From Iris pallida (taxonomy: Eukaryota; Streptophyta; Magnoliopsida; Asparagales; Iridaceae): a DNA stretch of 64,000 bases. The notes below the pieces were generated by a model. The model saw only the letters and a program-made list of their open reading frames with translations, was not told the origin of the DNA and did not search any database. The stretch lies in NCBI GenBank assembly GCA_029216955.1, contig JANAVB010015600.1:27836352-27900351 (forward strand), read 5' to 3'. The position numbers and the translations under genes were made by a program. This document shows, one piece after another, positions 35,280 through 47,086 of this stretch. Numbering within the stretch: position 1 is the stretch's first letter; every line of letters starts with the position of its first letter.

Positions 35280-36689
35280 TTACGAGTCAAACAGGTCAGG
35301 ATATCGCGATCGGATATCATCCTCACGCTCCCACGTTGACTCACGCAAAGAGTGATGACCCCAAGGAACACGGACTAACTTGATAGTCTTATTCTTGCGT
35401 ATCTTCTTTCTTCGGTCCAATATGGATACGGGCCTCTCCTCATACGAAAGGTTGGTACCAACAACCAATTCCGAATGATCCAAGATGTGGCTCGGGTCCA
35501 GGATATACCGTCGTAGTTGGGATACATGGAACACGTCATGTACCTCACGTAACGACGGCGGAAGAGCGAGACAATAGGATACATCACCTACTCGCTCCAG
35601 AATATCAAACGGCCCGATATACCTAGGACTAAACCTTCCCCGTACGCCAAAATGAATGACGCCATAGTTAGGCAAAATCCTCAGGAATACATGGTCGCCG
35701 AAAGAAAACTCAAGAGGGCGTCGATGAGAATCGGTCCAATGACGCTGGCGATCTTGGTTAACTCGAAGATGATCCCTGACTCTTCTGACCACTTCAACTA
35801 TCTGGGAAATCATTTTCGAACCGAGCATCTGCCTCTTTCCAACATCATCCCAGGCTAGCGGAGATCTGTACTTCCTACCATACAGTGCCTCGAATGGTGC
35901 CATCTGGATACTAGCCTGAAAACTGTTATTGTACGAGAACTCCACCAGGTGCAGGTGATCTTCCCACGAACCATCGAAGTCGTGTGTACATGACCGCAAT
36001 ATATCTTCCAAGGTCTGGATCATGCGTTCCAACTGACCATCTGTCTGCGGGTGATAAGCTGAGCTGAACTGGAGGTGAGTCCCCAAACTCTCCTGCAGGC
36101 TACGCCAAAAGTGTGACGTAAATCTTGAATCTATGTCCTAGGTGATACTGACTGGAATACCGTGAAATCTGACGATCTGCCTGAGGTACATCTCTGCTAG
36201 CTGAGCCGTCGACTGACCAACTCTGAACGGGAGAAAGTGAGCCACCATCGTGAGCCTGTCAACTATAACCCAAATAGCATCTCGACCAGCTGGGGACCTA
36301 GGCAATCCAGTCACGAAATCCATGGTTATATGCTCCTACTTCCATTCTGAAATCGGTAAGGGCTGAAGACGTCCAGCTGGCCTCTGATGTTCAGCTTTAA
36401 CTTGTTGGCAAACCAAACACCGAGAGACAAACCGGGCTATCTCCCTCTTCATGCCATTCTACCAAAAGTGCTGACGAATATCACGGTACATCTTCGTACC
36501 ACCGGGATGAATGGAATACTGAGAACTGTGAGCTTCTTTCATGATCTCCTGTCTGATATCTCCACCGGGCACACAAAAATGCTTCCTATGTCGAAGTGTA
36601 CCGTCTTTATGAATGCATAATTCTGGTCTTCGTCCTGCCTCACACTCTACTCTGAGTCGCTGAAGCTTAGAGTCTGCTGACTGCGCCAT
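35280..36689 (-). pseudogene. A3 integrase with chromodomain
   Basis: Three open pieces in the same region: N-terminal zinc part (36462-36689), core (36138-36323, MDFVTGLPRSPAGRDAIW) and the core end to chromodomain (35280-36086, AYHPQTDGQLERM, YIGPFDILERV, RRKKIRKNKTIKL, STWEREDDIRSRYPDLF). They are separated only by point stops TAG at 36459-36461 (Trp in A1), 36336-36338 (Trp in B1) and about 36138, so the break is recent compared with A1. Confidence 0.88.
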
Positions 36690-38858
36690 CTAAATCCTCT
36701 CGACTATAGTGGACTGAACTTGCATGCTGGCCATCAATGCCACACTGGTAGGAAGGAAAACTTCGATACCCATCTTCTGAAGATCTGCTAACAGCTCTAG
36801 TTGCGCTGTTAGGAAATAAACTCCGGCTCTCCTGCTCAACGCATCTGTTACAACGTTGGCCTTCCTAGGATGGTACTGTAAGTTGACATCATAATCTACA
36901 AGTAGTTCTAGCCATGTTCTCTGACGCATGTTGAGATCCTTCTGGGTGAAAACATACTTCAGGCTCTTATGGTCGGTGAAAATTTCCACCCTATCTCCAT
37001 ATAAATAGTGCCTCCAAAGCTTAAGTGCAAACACTACTGCTACCAGCTCCAAGTCATGGGTTGGATAATTCCTCTCATGATCATAAAGTTGACGTGACGC
37101 ATAAGCTATTACCTTCCCATGCTGCATCAGAACACATCCTAAGCCTCTGCCTGAAGCATCAGAATATACTGAGAATCCCCTGGTTCCATCTGGAAGTGTG
37201 AGAATGGGTGCCGTCATCAAGCCTCGCTTTAACATCTCAAAAGAATCCTGGCACTTTGCTGTCCAAACAAACTGCACATCCTTGCGAGTCAACTGGATCA
37301 ATGGCACTGAAATTCGAGCAAAGTCTGAAACAAATCGTCGGTAGTAGCCGGCCAATCCAAGGAAACTACGAACTTCTACAACTGTACTAGGCACTGGCCA
37401 TGTCTCAATAGCCACGATCTTCTGGGGATCTACTTCTACTCCTCTGGTGATGATATGACCCAAGTACGAAATGTGATCGAGCCAGAACTCGTATTTACTG
37501 AACTTGGCATATAACTGATGCTCCCGGAGAATCTGAAGAACCACACGGAGATGCTGCTCATGCTCCGCTTCACTCTTGCTGTAGACCAGGATGTCGTCTA
37601 GGAACACAATCATGAACTGATCCAAGTAAGGCATAAAGATGTGATTCATAAGGTCCATGAATTTTGTCGGCACATTGGTTGCTCCAAATGGCATCACAAG
37701 GAACTCCCAGTACCCATATCTAGATCTAAAACCTGTCTTCGGGATGTCCTGCTCTCTAACTCTGATCTGGTGGTATCCTGAGCGCAAGTCGATCTTCGAG
37801 AATACTACTGGCCCTTTGAGTTGATCAAACAAGTCATCTATCCTCGGAAGAGGGTATCTGTTCTTGATTGTCACTGAGTTCAAGGTACGATAATCTACAC
37901 ATAACCTGGATATACCATCCTTCTTTTTCACAAGAAGCATCGGGGCTCCCCAAGTCGATCCACTAGCACGAATGAATCCCTTGGTCCTGAGTTCTTCAAT
38001 CATCTTGTACAATATCTCTAACTCTGATGGCGCCATCCTGTAGACTCTTTCTGACATTGGGGCTGTCCCTGGGATCAAGTCTATGGTGAACTCGATCTCT
38101 CGCTCCGGCGACATACCTGAAAGCTCTACTAGAAAAATATCTGGAAACTCATCAACTATCCGGGGTAACTGCACCGCTGCTACTGCCATCCGCAATACTG
38201 GAGGAGAAGGTTCAACTTCGCCTCGGGAAAAGGAAAACTCTGGCTCGCCTGGAATACTAAAAATAACCCTGCCAATGTGGCAGTCTATTCTAGCATACTG
38301 GTTCCTCAACCAATCCATCCCTAAGACCATATCATAATCGGCCATCGGAAACTCTATCAATCTAGCGGAGAATTTTCTACCGCTAACTACGATCCGACAC
38401 GAGGAAAACACTCCATCTACTCCTACAAGACCGTTACCAGTAAGTATATTGAGCCTTACTGATAATGACTCGGGCTCCAATCCTATTCGTGTCGCGAATC
38501 GTGCAGACATAAATGAATGCGATACACCAGAATCAAATAAAGCTGAGGCTGGAAAGGAGTTGACGAGAATAGTACCTGCCACTACCTCTCCTGGTGCCAA
38601 TCCTTCCTTTTCGGTCATTACCATAGCCTGACCATGTCCTCTGGGTGCGGGTCCCCTCTGCTGGAAACCTCTCTGGCGATTCTGAACCTGGGCCTGGACT
38701 TGCGCATACTGCTGGGGATTCTGCTGCTGAAATACTTGGGTCTGAAGCGGCAAGGGCCTCGACAACGGGTACTGTTGCTGCTGGACGGGTGCTGGGGCAG
38801 GTCCCCTCACCGAAGGACTAGAAAAGTTGGACGATGAGGAACTACCTCTATTCGGCAA
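36690..38858 (-). pseudogene. A3 protease-RT-RNase H, 722-codon open segment
   Basis: Open from about 38858 to TAG at 36690-36692 (CAG in A1). Residues 1-70 are the Gln/Pro-rich end of gag. Protease [11 protein letters not shown] (about residue 110) has Val for the usual Ala. RT (about 250-480) keeps [30 protein letters not shown] and [10 protein letters not shown]. RNase H (about 555-690) keeps [39 protein letters not shown] and DALSRR. One frameshift near 38850 separates it from gag, and the final stop cuts it from integrase. Confidence 0.9.
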
Positions 38859-39826
38859 GATCCTATCTTACGATCTGTTGCTCCACAAGCCAGGCACAAT
38901 CCCTGCGCCCTGCGACATTCTGCTACCACATAGCCTGGCTTCCCACAATGTGAATATTCAACCGCGGAAGAGTGCTTCTGCTTCTGCTGCTGAGGGTACA
39001 TCGGGGTCGAATGTTGAACCGACGTCACTGAGGCCACTAGCCTCGGAGTTCCAATGGTCAAAGCCCTACCTGCCGGGGCTGGTGCCGAAGACTGATTCAT
39101 CTGGCCGTGAGATCTCTTCCGACCTCCGGCCCTATCCACAATCCTCTGGGAGGTATACTCATGCCTCCTAGCTGCTCTCAAGACTGCATCAAAAGTCTGA
39201 TGCTCAAACTGCTCTACTTCCAATAAAATCTCTAGATGGAGCCCCTGCTGGAACCGCTGGGCTCTATCGAACTCGGTTGCTACCAAGGTGGGAGCAAACC
39301 GACTAAGTCTCAAAAACTCGGCCGTATATCCGTCGACCGTCCTGCCCATCTGCTTTAGATTGGTGAACCTCGCCTGTCGATCATACCGAGCTACAGCATC
39401 GAAGTACTTGGTCTGGAATCTCTCTCTGAATATTGCCCATGAAATAGGTACCACTAATCCCACGACCTGCACCGCCCACCAGCTGCGGGCAAGATCTAAT
39501 AACTGCAGGTGCACCACGGCCACCTTCTCATCTTCTGGAGTCCTGGCTGCTTTTAGAATCACCTCTGTGTCCTGAAGCCAAGCATCTGCGGCAATAGCAT
39601 CTTCACTGCCATCGAAGAAGGGAGGGTTCAAGCGCTTGAAGTTGTTGGCCGCGCTGTTACCATGATGACCTCCTCTGGTCAAAGCATATGTCACTGCCTG
39701 GTGCAAGGCATCTCCTCGACGATCTTGGGAAGCTAACAAGGTCCTGATGAGACCCACCAAAGTGCCATCATCAGGCTCTGCAGGCTGGACGGACTGAACT
39801 GGTGGCTCTGGACCCCCAGTAGGCAT
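38807..39826 (-). CDS. A3 gag (frameshifted from pol at its end)
   Basis: 339 codons from ATG 39826 ([11 protein letters not shown]). Capsid region holds [39 protein letters not shown] and [10 protein letters not shown]. Two zinc knuckles end the protein: [12 protein letters not shown], lacking the canonical His, and [14 protein letters not shown], where Arg stands in the His position of A1 and B1. After GSC the frame runs into unrelated residues because of an indel near 38850; otherwise gag and pol would be one frame. Alone it could still make a capsid-like protein. Confidence 0.85.
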   Translation of the reverse strand: MPTGGPEPPVQSVQPAEPDDGTLVGLIRTLLASQDRRGDALHQAVTYALTRGGHHGNSAANNFKRLNPPFFDGSEDAIAADAWLQDTEVILKAARTPEDEKVAVVHLQLLDLARSWWAVQVVGLVVPISWAIFRERFQTKYFDAVARYDRQARFTNLKQMGRTVDGYTAEFLRLSRFAPTLVATEFDRAQRFQQGLHLEILLEVEQFEHQTFDAVLRAARRHEYTSQRIVDRAGGRKRSHGQMNQSSAPAPAGRALTIGTPRLVASVTSVQHSTPMYPQQQKQKHSSAVEYSHCGKPGYVVAECRRAQGLCLACGATDRKIGSCRIEVVPHRPTFLVLR

Positions 39827-40124
39827 GACTCTGGAGGCTACTCCTGAATACTGGGCTTAATCTCCAGGTTGTTGCTGGTCCACGGGTGGTGCTCCGCCTT
39901 GCCGATCGGTAGGGCCAGGAATAATGCCGCTGAAGAAGATGACATAGGGAACAATAAGGAAGGACCAGGACAGATCAACGATATAAGCATGTGATCAGGA
40001 CAAGAATTTTAGGGATTCAGAGGATACGAACAGAGATCAAGGGCGAGTACTGATTGAGATATCTATTCGATAAACCCTCACATATCTTGATTTACAAGAC
40101 CTGCATGGGCCACCACTTAAACCA
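39827..40124 (-). other. A3 leader and primer-binding site
   Basis: The complement of tggtggcccatgcagg is at 40100-40115, nine bases from the 5' LTR. Otherwise untranslated leader, matching the A1 leader. Confidence 0.7.
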
Positions 40125-42801
40125 TATAACGCCCCAGAACCAGAATACTGGAGAGCGGGGGCGTACATAGCCAGCTACGCATATTGAAGTGCAACCTACC
40201 TCGCTATACGGTCACGGCTGTCTAGATACATGAGGGTTTAACTACAAGCCATCAGTCTCCTATGGTCATGAACAAGCCTAATGTCTCAATCTCAAACAAG
40301 TAATAACAGTTACAAGATGTAAGAGCACCAAATATACAATAGTAAGGCGTCCCATACATTACATATTTGGACGATCATGAAGCTAGTCGTACAAAATGTC
40401 AGGACTAGCAAGAGTTCAGTCATACATGATCAACCTTAGGATTTGCCAATCATGTTACAGCCCGTAGGCAGACAGTAAGTAAAGTACAATTGAGCTAAAC
40501 ATGTGCTCGTCGGCTAAACGCCTCAAAAGAATATTTTTACAATAAAGTGGAAGAACAAAAGAAATCCACTCGTTGCCCTGGTTACGCCTGGTGGTCACCA
40601 TCGGGCTGGAAAGTCGGTAGATCCTCTGGAGCTGCTCCGAAATATGGTCATACAAAACCAGATAGGTCAGATCCCAGAAAGAGCAAGTGCCACAAAGGAG
40701 GCTTCACTTAGGAACTAAAATCAGCAATTTAATACAGAATATAATAATAATATAGTAAAACTGGAGATATAGAGCATCATGAGGATATACGGTAAGATAA
40801 CCATTCAGATAACCAAGTTACAACCCTTAAACCAAACAAAGACCGGGGTTGTAACCCTTCATCTGAACAGAACTTGGTTTTTCCCATTTATCGGATAAAA
40901 TAAAACACAAGTAGTCAAGCCATGTTACAATCTTGTACAGGATCAGGACAAGACTAGACTGGACTAAACTCCATCCAATCAATCACGGCCAAGCAATGAG
41001 TACGGCTTGATACTTTAACTAACTAGGGTTATTATAGGCCTAGTTACTAGCAAGATGCAGTGAGATTATTCTACAGCCACAAGCCCTACAGACCATCCAG
41101 GCTATCCGGACGCAATTAGGGGTTGAGTTCAGGTGGGTACATCGTCCAAGAAATGTATGTACTCTTAAGTAGCTTGAAAGGTGCACTACATGACTGTGCG
41201 CTGGAAATGTGCCCTACTCGACGACAGGCTACAGATCCCAGGTGGGGCGTCCAGATAACGGGATTGCCTGTAGCTGGAAAAATCTCTTCATGGCTACTGG
41301 ATTATTCTAGTTATTAACCTTAGTCAAATTCAGTAGGTAACCCTGACCGTGGTACTCAGGGGTCCCTGTCCTAGACATGATGCAAGACAAGACTGGTTCA
41401 TTTGTATAAGCACATTCATCCACGGTGTCCAGGTCATTCATTATTGTCATGTCATGTTGGCCGTCGCAATAGCAATTCGAGATATATCATGTCAGGTTTA
41501 CTTATCAAGAGTGCGCCACGGCAGGCCACTAGCATGTCATATTACTTGTCAAGAGTACACCACTACGGGTCACTATCGTATTCAGGGAATATGTGCAGGA
41601 TAACATAGTACAAGCATTCCATCAAGAGACCCAAGTCACACTGAGGGTCACAAGACATGAGCCTAATAATAATAATTAAATCATAAAATACAAGGCTATG
41701 GAAGGGCCACACGGCTCGGTCATATGCGGCCAGGAAAAGGGAGTGCATGCGGCTCAGGACGGTTCAGGGTGCATGCAGCTCAGGGAGGACAGGCATATGC
41801 GGCTCAAAGATGCGGGCGCATATGCGACTCAAAGATGACGGACGCATATGCGGCTGCAGAAGAGCAACGCTATACGGCTGAAAGGGGGCAGGAGCTTATG
41901 CGGCTGGAGGGAATGGGCCTTATGCGGCTGGGATGAGCTGAGTCCCATGCGGCCAGGAAGAGAAGTCCATGCGGCTCGGAAGAGACTCGGTCTATGCGGC
42001 CGGAAAAAGTAGGCTTATGCGGCTAGGGAATTTCGAGTTCATGCGGCTCAATTAAACAGGGCACATGCGGCTCAGGTTACGAGGCGCATGCGGTTCAGTC
42101 CACGTAAGGCCATGCAGCTGAAGTTCATGTGGCTCAAGGGTTTAGATTCTCATGCGGCTGGAATGCTCATGCGGCTGGGGAAAACTCTTGCCGCATAAAA
42201 TATTCATGCGATCAAGTACTGTTCTTATTTGCCAAATTTTAAGAAGAAGAACCATGAAGGCCATGCTTCCAAGCTCCATAATTCCATCATCCAGAGTCCA
42301 AATCCGAACTTCCATAGGTCAAAATAGGGCAGAATAAAATTCTCTACAACAAGGAACCATCAAAACATGAAAATAATAAGGTTAAATAGATCAAAATCCA
42401 AAAAATCCGAAAATAAAATAAACTTAGATCTACATGAATTTAGCCATGGAAATTAAAATGCTAAGTACTAAAGTGGGTTAGAATCTTGAGAGGAAGAAAA
42501 TGGAACAATAAAACTTGGGTTCCTCTATGAAGCAAGATGTACTTGTCTTAGCTCTCCCTCTCTCTCTCAGGTAGGTGAAGAGTAATGGTGGGGAAGAAGA
42601 AGAGTAAATGAGGAGAGAGAAAGGAGTGGGGTTAATAAATGGTGAGGGTGGTGGTAGGTAGGGGTTTTTTCTTTGGTCCATGATGAACCAAAAGCAACCC
42701 AAGCCAAACCAAACAAGCCGAACTATACAAGAAGACATGCAATACGAGTCAAAATATGTACATGTATACCAAGATACGCAATACGAACCACATGCATTAC
42801 A
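40125..42801 (-). repeat. A3 5' LTR (right)
   Basis: Begins tataacgcccc on the plus strand, a G to A change from the consensus tgtaacg end, so one LTR terminus is mutated. One stem-loop block (40816-40870) and an atgcggct cluster (41705-42210). Confidence 0.9.
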
Positions 42802-42806
42802 CCAGC

Positions 42807-42959
42807 CGCGAGGGAACCATCCGTTCCCGCTTGATACCTTAGAGGTTAGTCTTAATAGTAGACTTAGTCATTTGTTTAAATTGATTGCTATATTAAATAT
42901 TTGTAGAGTCTTCTATCCTTATAAATTTTGAGGACAAAATTTTTCAAGGATGAAAGATT
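42807..42959 (+). other. End of B1 pol and 3' untranslated region
   Basis: The B1 frame continues after A3 for a few codons to TAG at about 42840, then an AT-rich UTR with ttttgaggacaaaatttttca close to the LTR, as usual for chromoviruses. Confidence 0.65.
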
Positions 42960-44110
42960 TGTGAACCCCTGAATTTAGTTTATATTTAAATTAGGGTTTT
43001 TATAAACTACAAATGATTATTTTAGCCTTAAAATAATTTATTATAATTATTAGGAATTTTTTAAAAATTTTAAATAATTTTTAAATGGTTTTTAAAACTT
43101 AAAATATCATTTTGTAATTATTTAAATTGTTTTTATAAACAGTTTATAATTTATTAAATTGTTTTAAGTTTGTTTGCAAATTTTATTTTGTCTGTGCAAA
43201 AAACAACAGCGGGGGGGCTCATTGCAATTTAGGAATTATACTTTGTAAGACGGTGAGGTTTTGTGCAATTTATGAAACGGGGGGGGGGGGTTCTGCAAAA
43301 CCCGCTGACCACCGCCTTCGGCCTCGTCATCCTCCCCGACCGCCTTCGCCGTAACCCTAACCATAATTCCTAAAAATCCGACCATAATCCCTAATCTAAA
43401 CCCGAATCCAGCCCTATAATTTGGCCCTCGATCGAAACCCTAACCCCATTCTTCTCCCCGACCCCCACAGCCTCCGCCATAAGCTTTTCTTCCCGACGAT
43501 CGTCGGAACCCTAGATCTATCCTAGGCGCCGCCCCAGCCGTCGTCAGCCGCTTCGACCACCGCCGAACCATTCGCCTCGACGAGACGAATGTGGTTCCAA
43601 ATTTTTCCAGCCGCCATGACGCCTCCTCCGCCGTGCAGCAGCCCCGATGGCCAGACACGTACGTATCTGTTCGTGTCTACTTCGTGTCTGTGTCTCGTGT
43701 ACACGCGAAGGGACTCGCCATGTGTCGAGGAGTCCAGTGATGTGTACGGACATGTAATATTCGTGTCGTGCGTGTCGTTCTAGCCCAGGACACAGGACTC
43801 GTATCAGATTCATACGTTCGTGTCCCTAACTGTCCGGACACGAGTTTAATGTTAATGGGTTAACGGGTTGATTTAATGTTAGCGGGTTTAAATCCGCACA
43901 GTAATGGGTTTACAGTATTCGGGTTTACTGTTTATATTGGGTTCGGGTTCAGGCCCAATGGGTTTGGGCTGGGTTTAATTTAATTTATATATATATTATA
44001 TATGTAATATGTATATATATATGTATTTTACATATATTATATACTGTTATATATATTATATATATACTGTAATATACTGTATTTATATTTTTTTTATTAT
44101 ATTAAGTATT

Positions 44111-44153
<43 letters not shown>

Positions 44154-44177
44154 TATATATATATATATATTATTTTT

Positions 44178-44240
<63 letters not shown>

Positions 44241-44245
44241 TAGAT

Positions 44246-44323
<78 letters not shown>

Positions 44324-46342
44324 TTATATATACGCTATTTGAATATACATATTTGAAAAAAAAAAAATATAGTTATGCTATACATATTTGAAAAATATAT
44401 ATATATATACATATTTATATATATATGCTATTTGAATATATACATACTTGTGCTTTTATGTATACAAATATAGTTATGCTATATTTAAATATTATTTTAT
44501 TGTCAATAAATACTATTGATATGTATATTTTACTGCATTAAAATATATTATTTTATTATTAATTACTTACGTATTTAAAATTCGTATTTTTGTAAACTGT
44601 GAATTATGGCCATTTGAGTCCAAGCCTAGCATGAGTTTTGTGGATTCAAATGAGTTTAAATACATTCAAGGTTTGTACAAGTCATATTAGACTTGATTCA
44701 TGGCTTTGGGTCCCGTATCTGGACTCCGGTTCAATTTTGTATACGTGGATAAAATATTAAATAATTAATTATTAATTTTCCAAAAATTTTAACTTGCTGT
44801 ATTTGAATTTTTATATATAATTTAATTACTTTAAAAATCTAGAAAAAAATTGTATTTTAATACTATATTAATTTAGATAATTTAATATAATTATTTTAGG
44901 ATTTAATTAGTACATTTGACATTTTATAAAAATAGGAAAACAGAACACATTTTCAAAGCACTTATGTTTACTGATTTTTAATAAATATCTATAATGGTTT
45001 ATAAATTTCAAAAAAATTAGTATAAATTTCTATAATTAACAACGATAATTTTGGTACATTATTTCGTATATATTAGAGCTTTTTGACTATCTTAATAATT
45101 GTTGGAACACAGTGAACAGTCTGATTTAATAATTAAATAATTGTGTCTTGTAAAGTTGTGTGTGATTTTGGGATACTTAGTATCGGGGCCTTACCCTAAA
45201 TTAGTATAGAGACCCTAAAAGTTGGTATTGTGTCATCCCACGTTGGTCTCCTATGCTAAAGTCATCACTTGACAAGGTATCCAGCTAAAAAATTGTGTCA
45301 CACCACAAGTGTCCTAGTATTTAGCTTAGATTAAAAACTAAGTTTGTATATCCTTTTTACAGTGACGAGACACCGGATATCTATAGCTTCATATACATAC
45401 CCTTGCTTTGCACAAGGCAAGTACCCCTACAAACTTTATTTACTGCATGTGATAACAAACTGTGAATGAATCAAATCAAAATATTATTTTTTAAACTGCA
45501 AGTCATATCTTCACATGCTTTATACTGTTTCCAGTACCTACCATGCTTTATAATACTCTCGTATCTCTCACATGTTATAACTTGGGTTATGGGAAAACTG
45601 ATAGCTAAGTACGTGATCATGTCCCAACTACCGAATCCGAGCAAGGTCGCATTCTATATGTAAACCTTGTCGTATGTGCTTATCCAGTTGTATTTGTGCG
45701 TATGTACATCTATCGCCTTTTCACTTATACGTAAGTACATTTTATTTATATGTGCCACAGTACATTGTACACCTATTGACGATCACGTACCTGCTCCAGT
45801 TTTAAATATTACATATACATCTGTCGCTATGACATATGTATCCTTACCATAATAGATTGTGATATACCATGATTCCTGTTCATTACACCTCTGTTCATTT
45901 TATGCTTCGTATATTTAGTTTGTAGAATCAATACTTACTCCCGTCCTGACAGGATAACGTTGTAGGTATACTTACCGATGAGGAGTTGCTATGTGATTCC
46001 TATTATGGGGTCGCCATCGAGGATCAGGCTTTACCCTACGAGGATGTACCTGCGGGAAAACTCGTCTAGTTTGTTTAGTTGTTGAAGACTTTTGAGAGCA
46101 GACATGTTTTAGACTATGTATTTTATTACTGGACCTGTATCCGGTTTTACATCTTGGCTATGTATTTAGAACATATTCTTATACTAGATGATTTTATGTT
46201 TGTGATGTTTTAACTCAATATGACGAATAAAACTGTTAGCACACTTTGATCTTGTATTAGAACAGCTTACTACGCTTTATCTCAAGCGTAGGTTGGACAT
46301 GAATCGGCCCGACCCAACAAATTTGGGTAGCAGATCCTGACA
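42960..46342 (+). repeat. B1 3' LTR
   Basis: 3383 bp, tgtgaaccc...tcctgaca. Expanded TA-rich microsatellite at about 43985-44415; TATA box damaged (43415). Followed by ttagt. Confidence 0.92.
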
Positions 46343-46347
46343 TTAGT

Positions 46348-46696
46348 CCTAGGTATATAGGGTCGTTTGATATTCTTGAGCGAGTAGGTGATGTGTCCTA
46401 TCATCTCGCTCTTCCGTCGTCGTTACGAGAGGTACATGACGTACTCCATGTATCATAATTACGACGGTACATTCCGGATCCGAGCCATATCCTTGATCAT
46501 TCAGAATTGGTTGTTGGTACCAACCTTTTGTATGAGGAAAGGCCTGTATCCATATTGGACCGAAGAGAGAAGGTACTCAAGAACAAGACTATTAGTTTAG
46601 TCCATGTTGCTTGGGGTCATCACTCTTTGGATGAGTCAACTTGGGAACGTGAGGATGACATCTGATCACGATATCCACACCTGTTTGACTCATAAG
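46348..46696 (+). pseudogene. A1 integrase C-terminus and chromodomain
   Basis: Continues the A1 frame cut at 24407: PRYIGSFDILERVGDVSYH, then frameshifted to a segment ending in the chromodomain (ILDRREKVLKNK, about 46555; STWEREDDI, 46637) and FDS before the stop near 46694. Then 157 bases of UTR to the 3' LTR. Confidence 0.85.
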
Positions 46697-47037
46697 GTAT
46701 AATATCTTTCTTATGCTTTTAATTCCTCGCTTGTATGAATGATTGCTTGATTGACTACTAGTCGTAGATTGCCAGTATTAGTGTAACTTATTCCGACACC
46801 TCTAGTCTCTTGATTAAATTTCGAGGATAGAATTATTTTAAGGTAGGTAGAGTTGTCACTCCCGTTTTCCGTTATACGTATTTTTATTATACGTGTATTG
46901 ATTTCTGACATTTGTCAGGTGGATCGTAGTTAGACTTGTCTTGCTTAGCCTAGTCTTGGTTTAATCATGACTTGGCTTGGCTTGGCTTGGTTTGGTTCAT
47001 TTTGGTTTGAGATGAGAAGGGTTGATATATAAGTCAA

Positions 47038-47086
<49 letters not shown>

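Larger units (their letters stand above)
32415..42801 (-). mobile_element. Element A3: complete minus-strand family A element inside B1
   Basis: LTRs 32415-35112 (2698 bp; its 3' LTR) and 40125-42801 (2677 bp; its 5' LTR), flanked by ccagc at 32410-32414 and 42802-42806. About 10.4 kb. Same family as A1 and A2 by LTR ends and proteins. It is the best-preserved coding copy here: gag plus a 722-codon pol segment, then integrase broken by three point stops and one frameshift upstream. Confidence 0.95.
24408..46342 (+). mobile_element. Element B1: complete Tekay-like chromovirus inside A1
   Basis: LTRs 24408-27553 (3146 bp) and 42960-46342 (3383 bp), flanked by ttagt at 24403-24407 and 46343-46347. 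Removing it rejoins the A1 integrase frame. Internal region 27554-32414 and 42807-42959, about 5 kb, interrupted by A3. LTR length difference comes largely from a TA microsatellite. Confidence 0.95.

Noticed and set aside
46711..46911. Minus-strand ORF across the A1 3' UTR and LTR start
   Set aside because: Spans the LTR boundary and has no homolog in A3.
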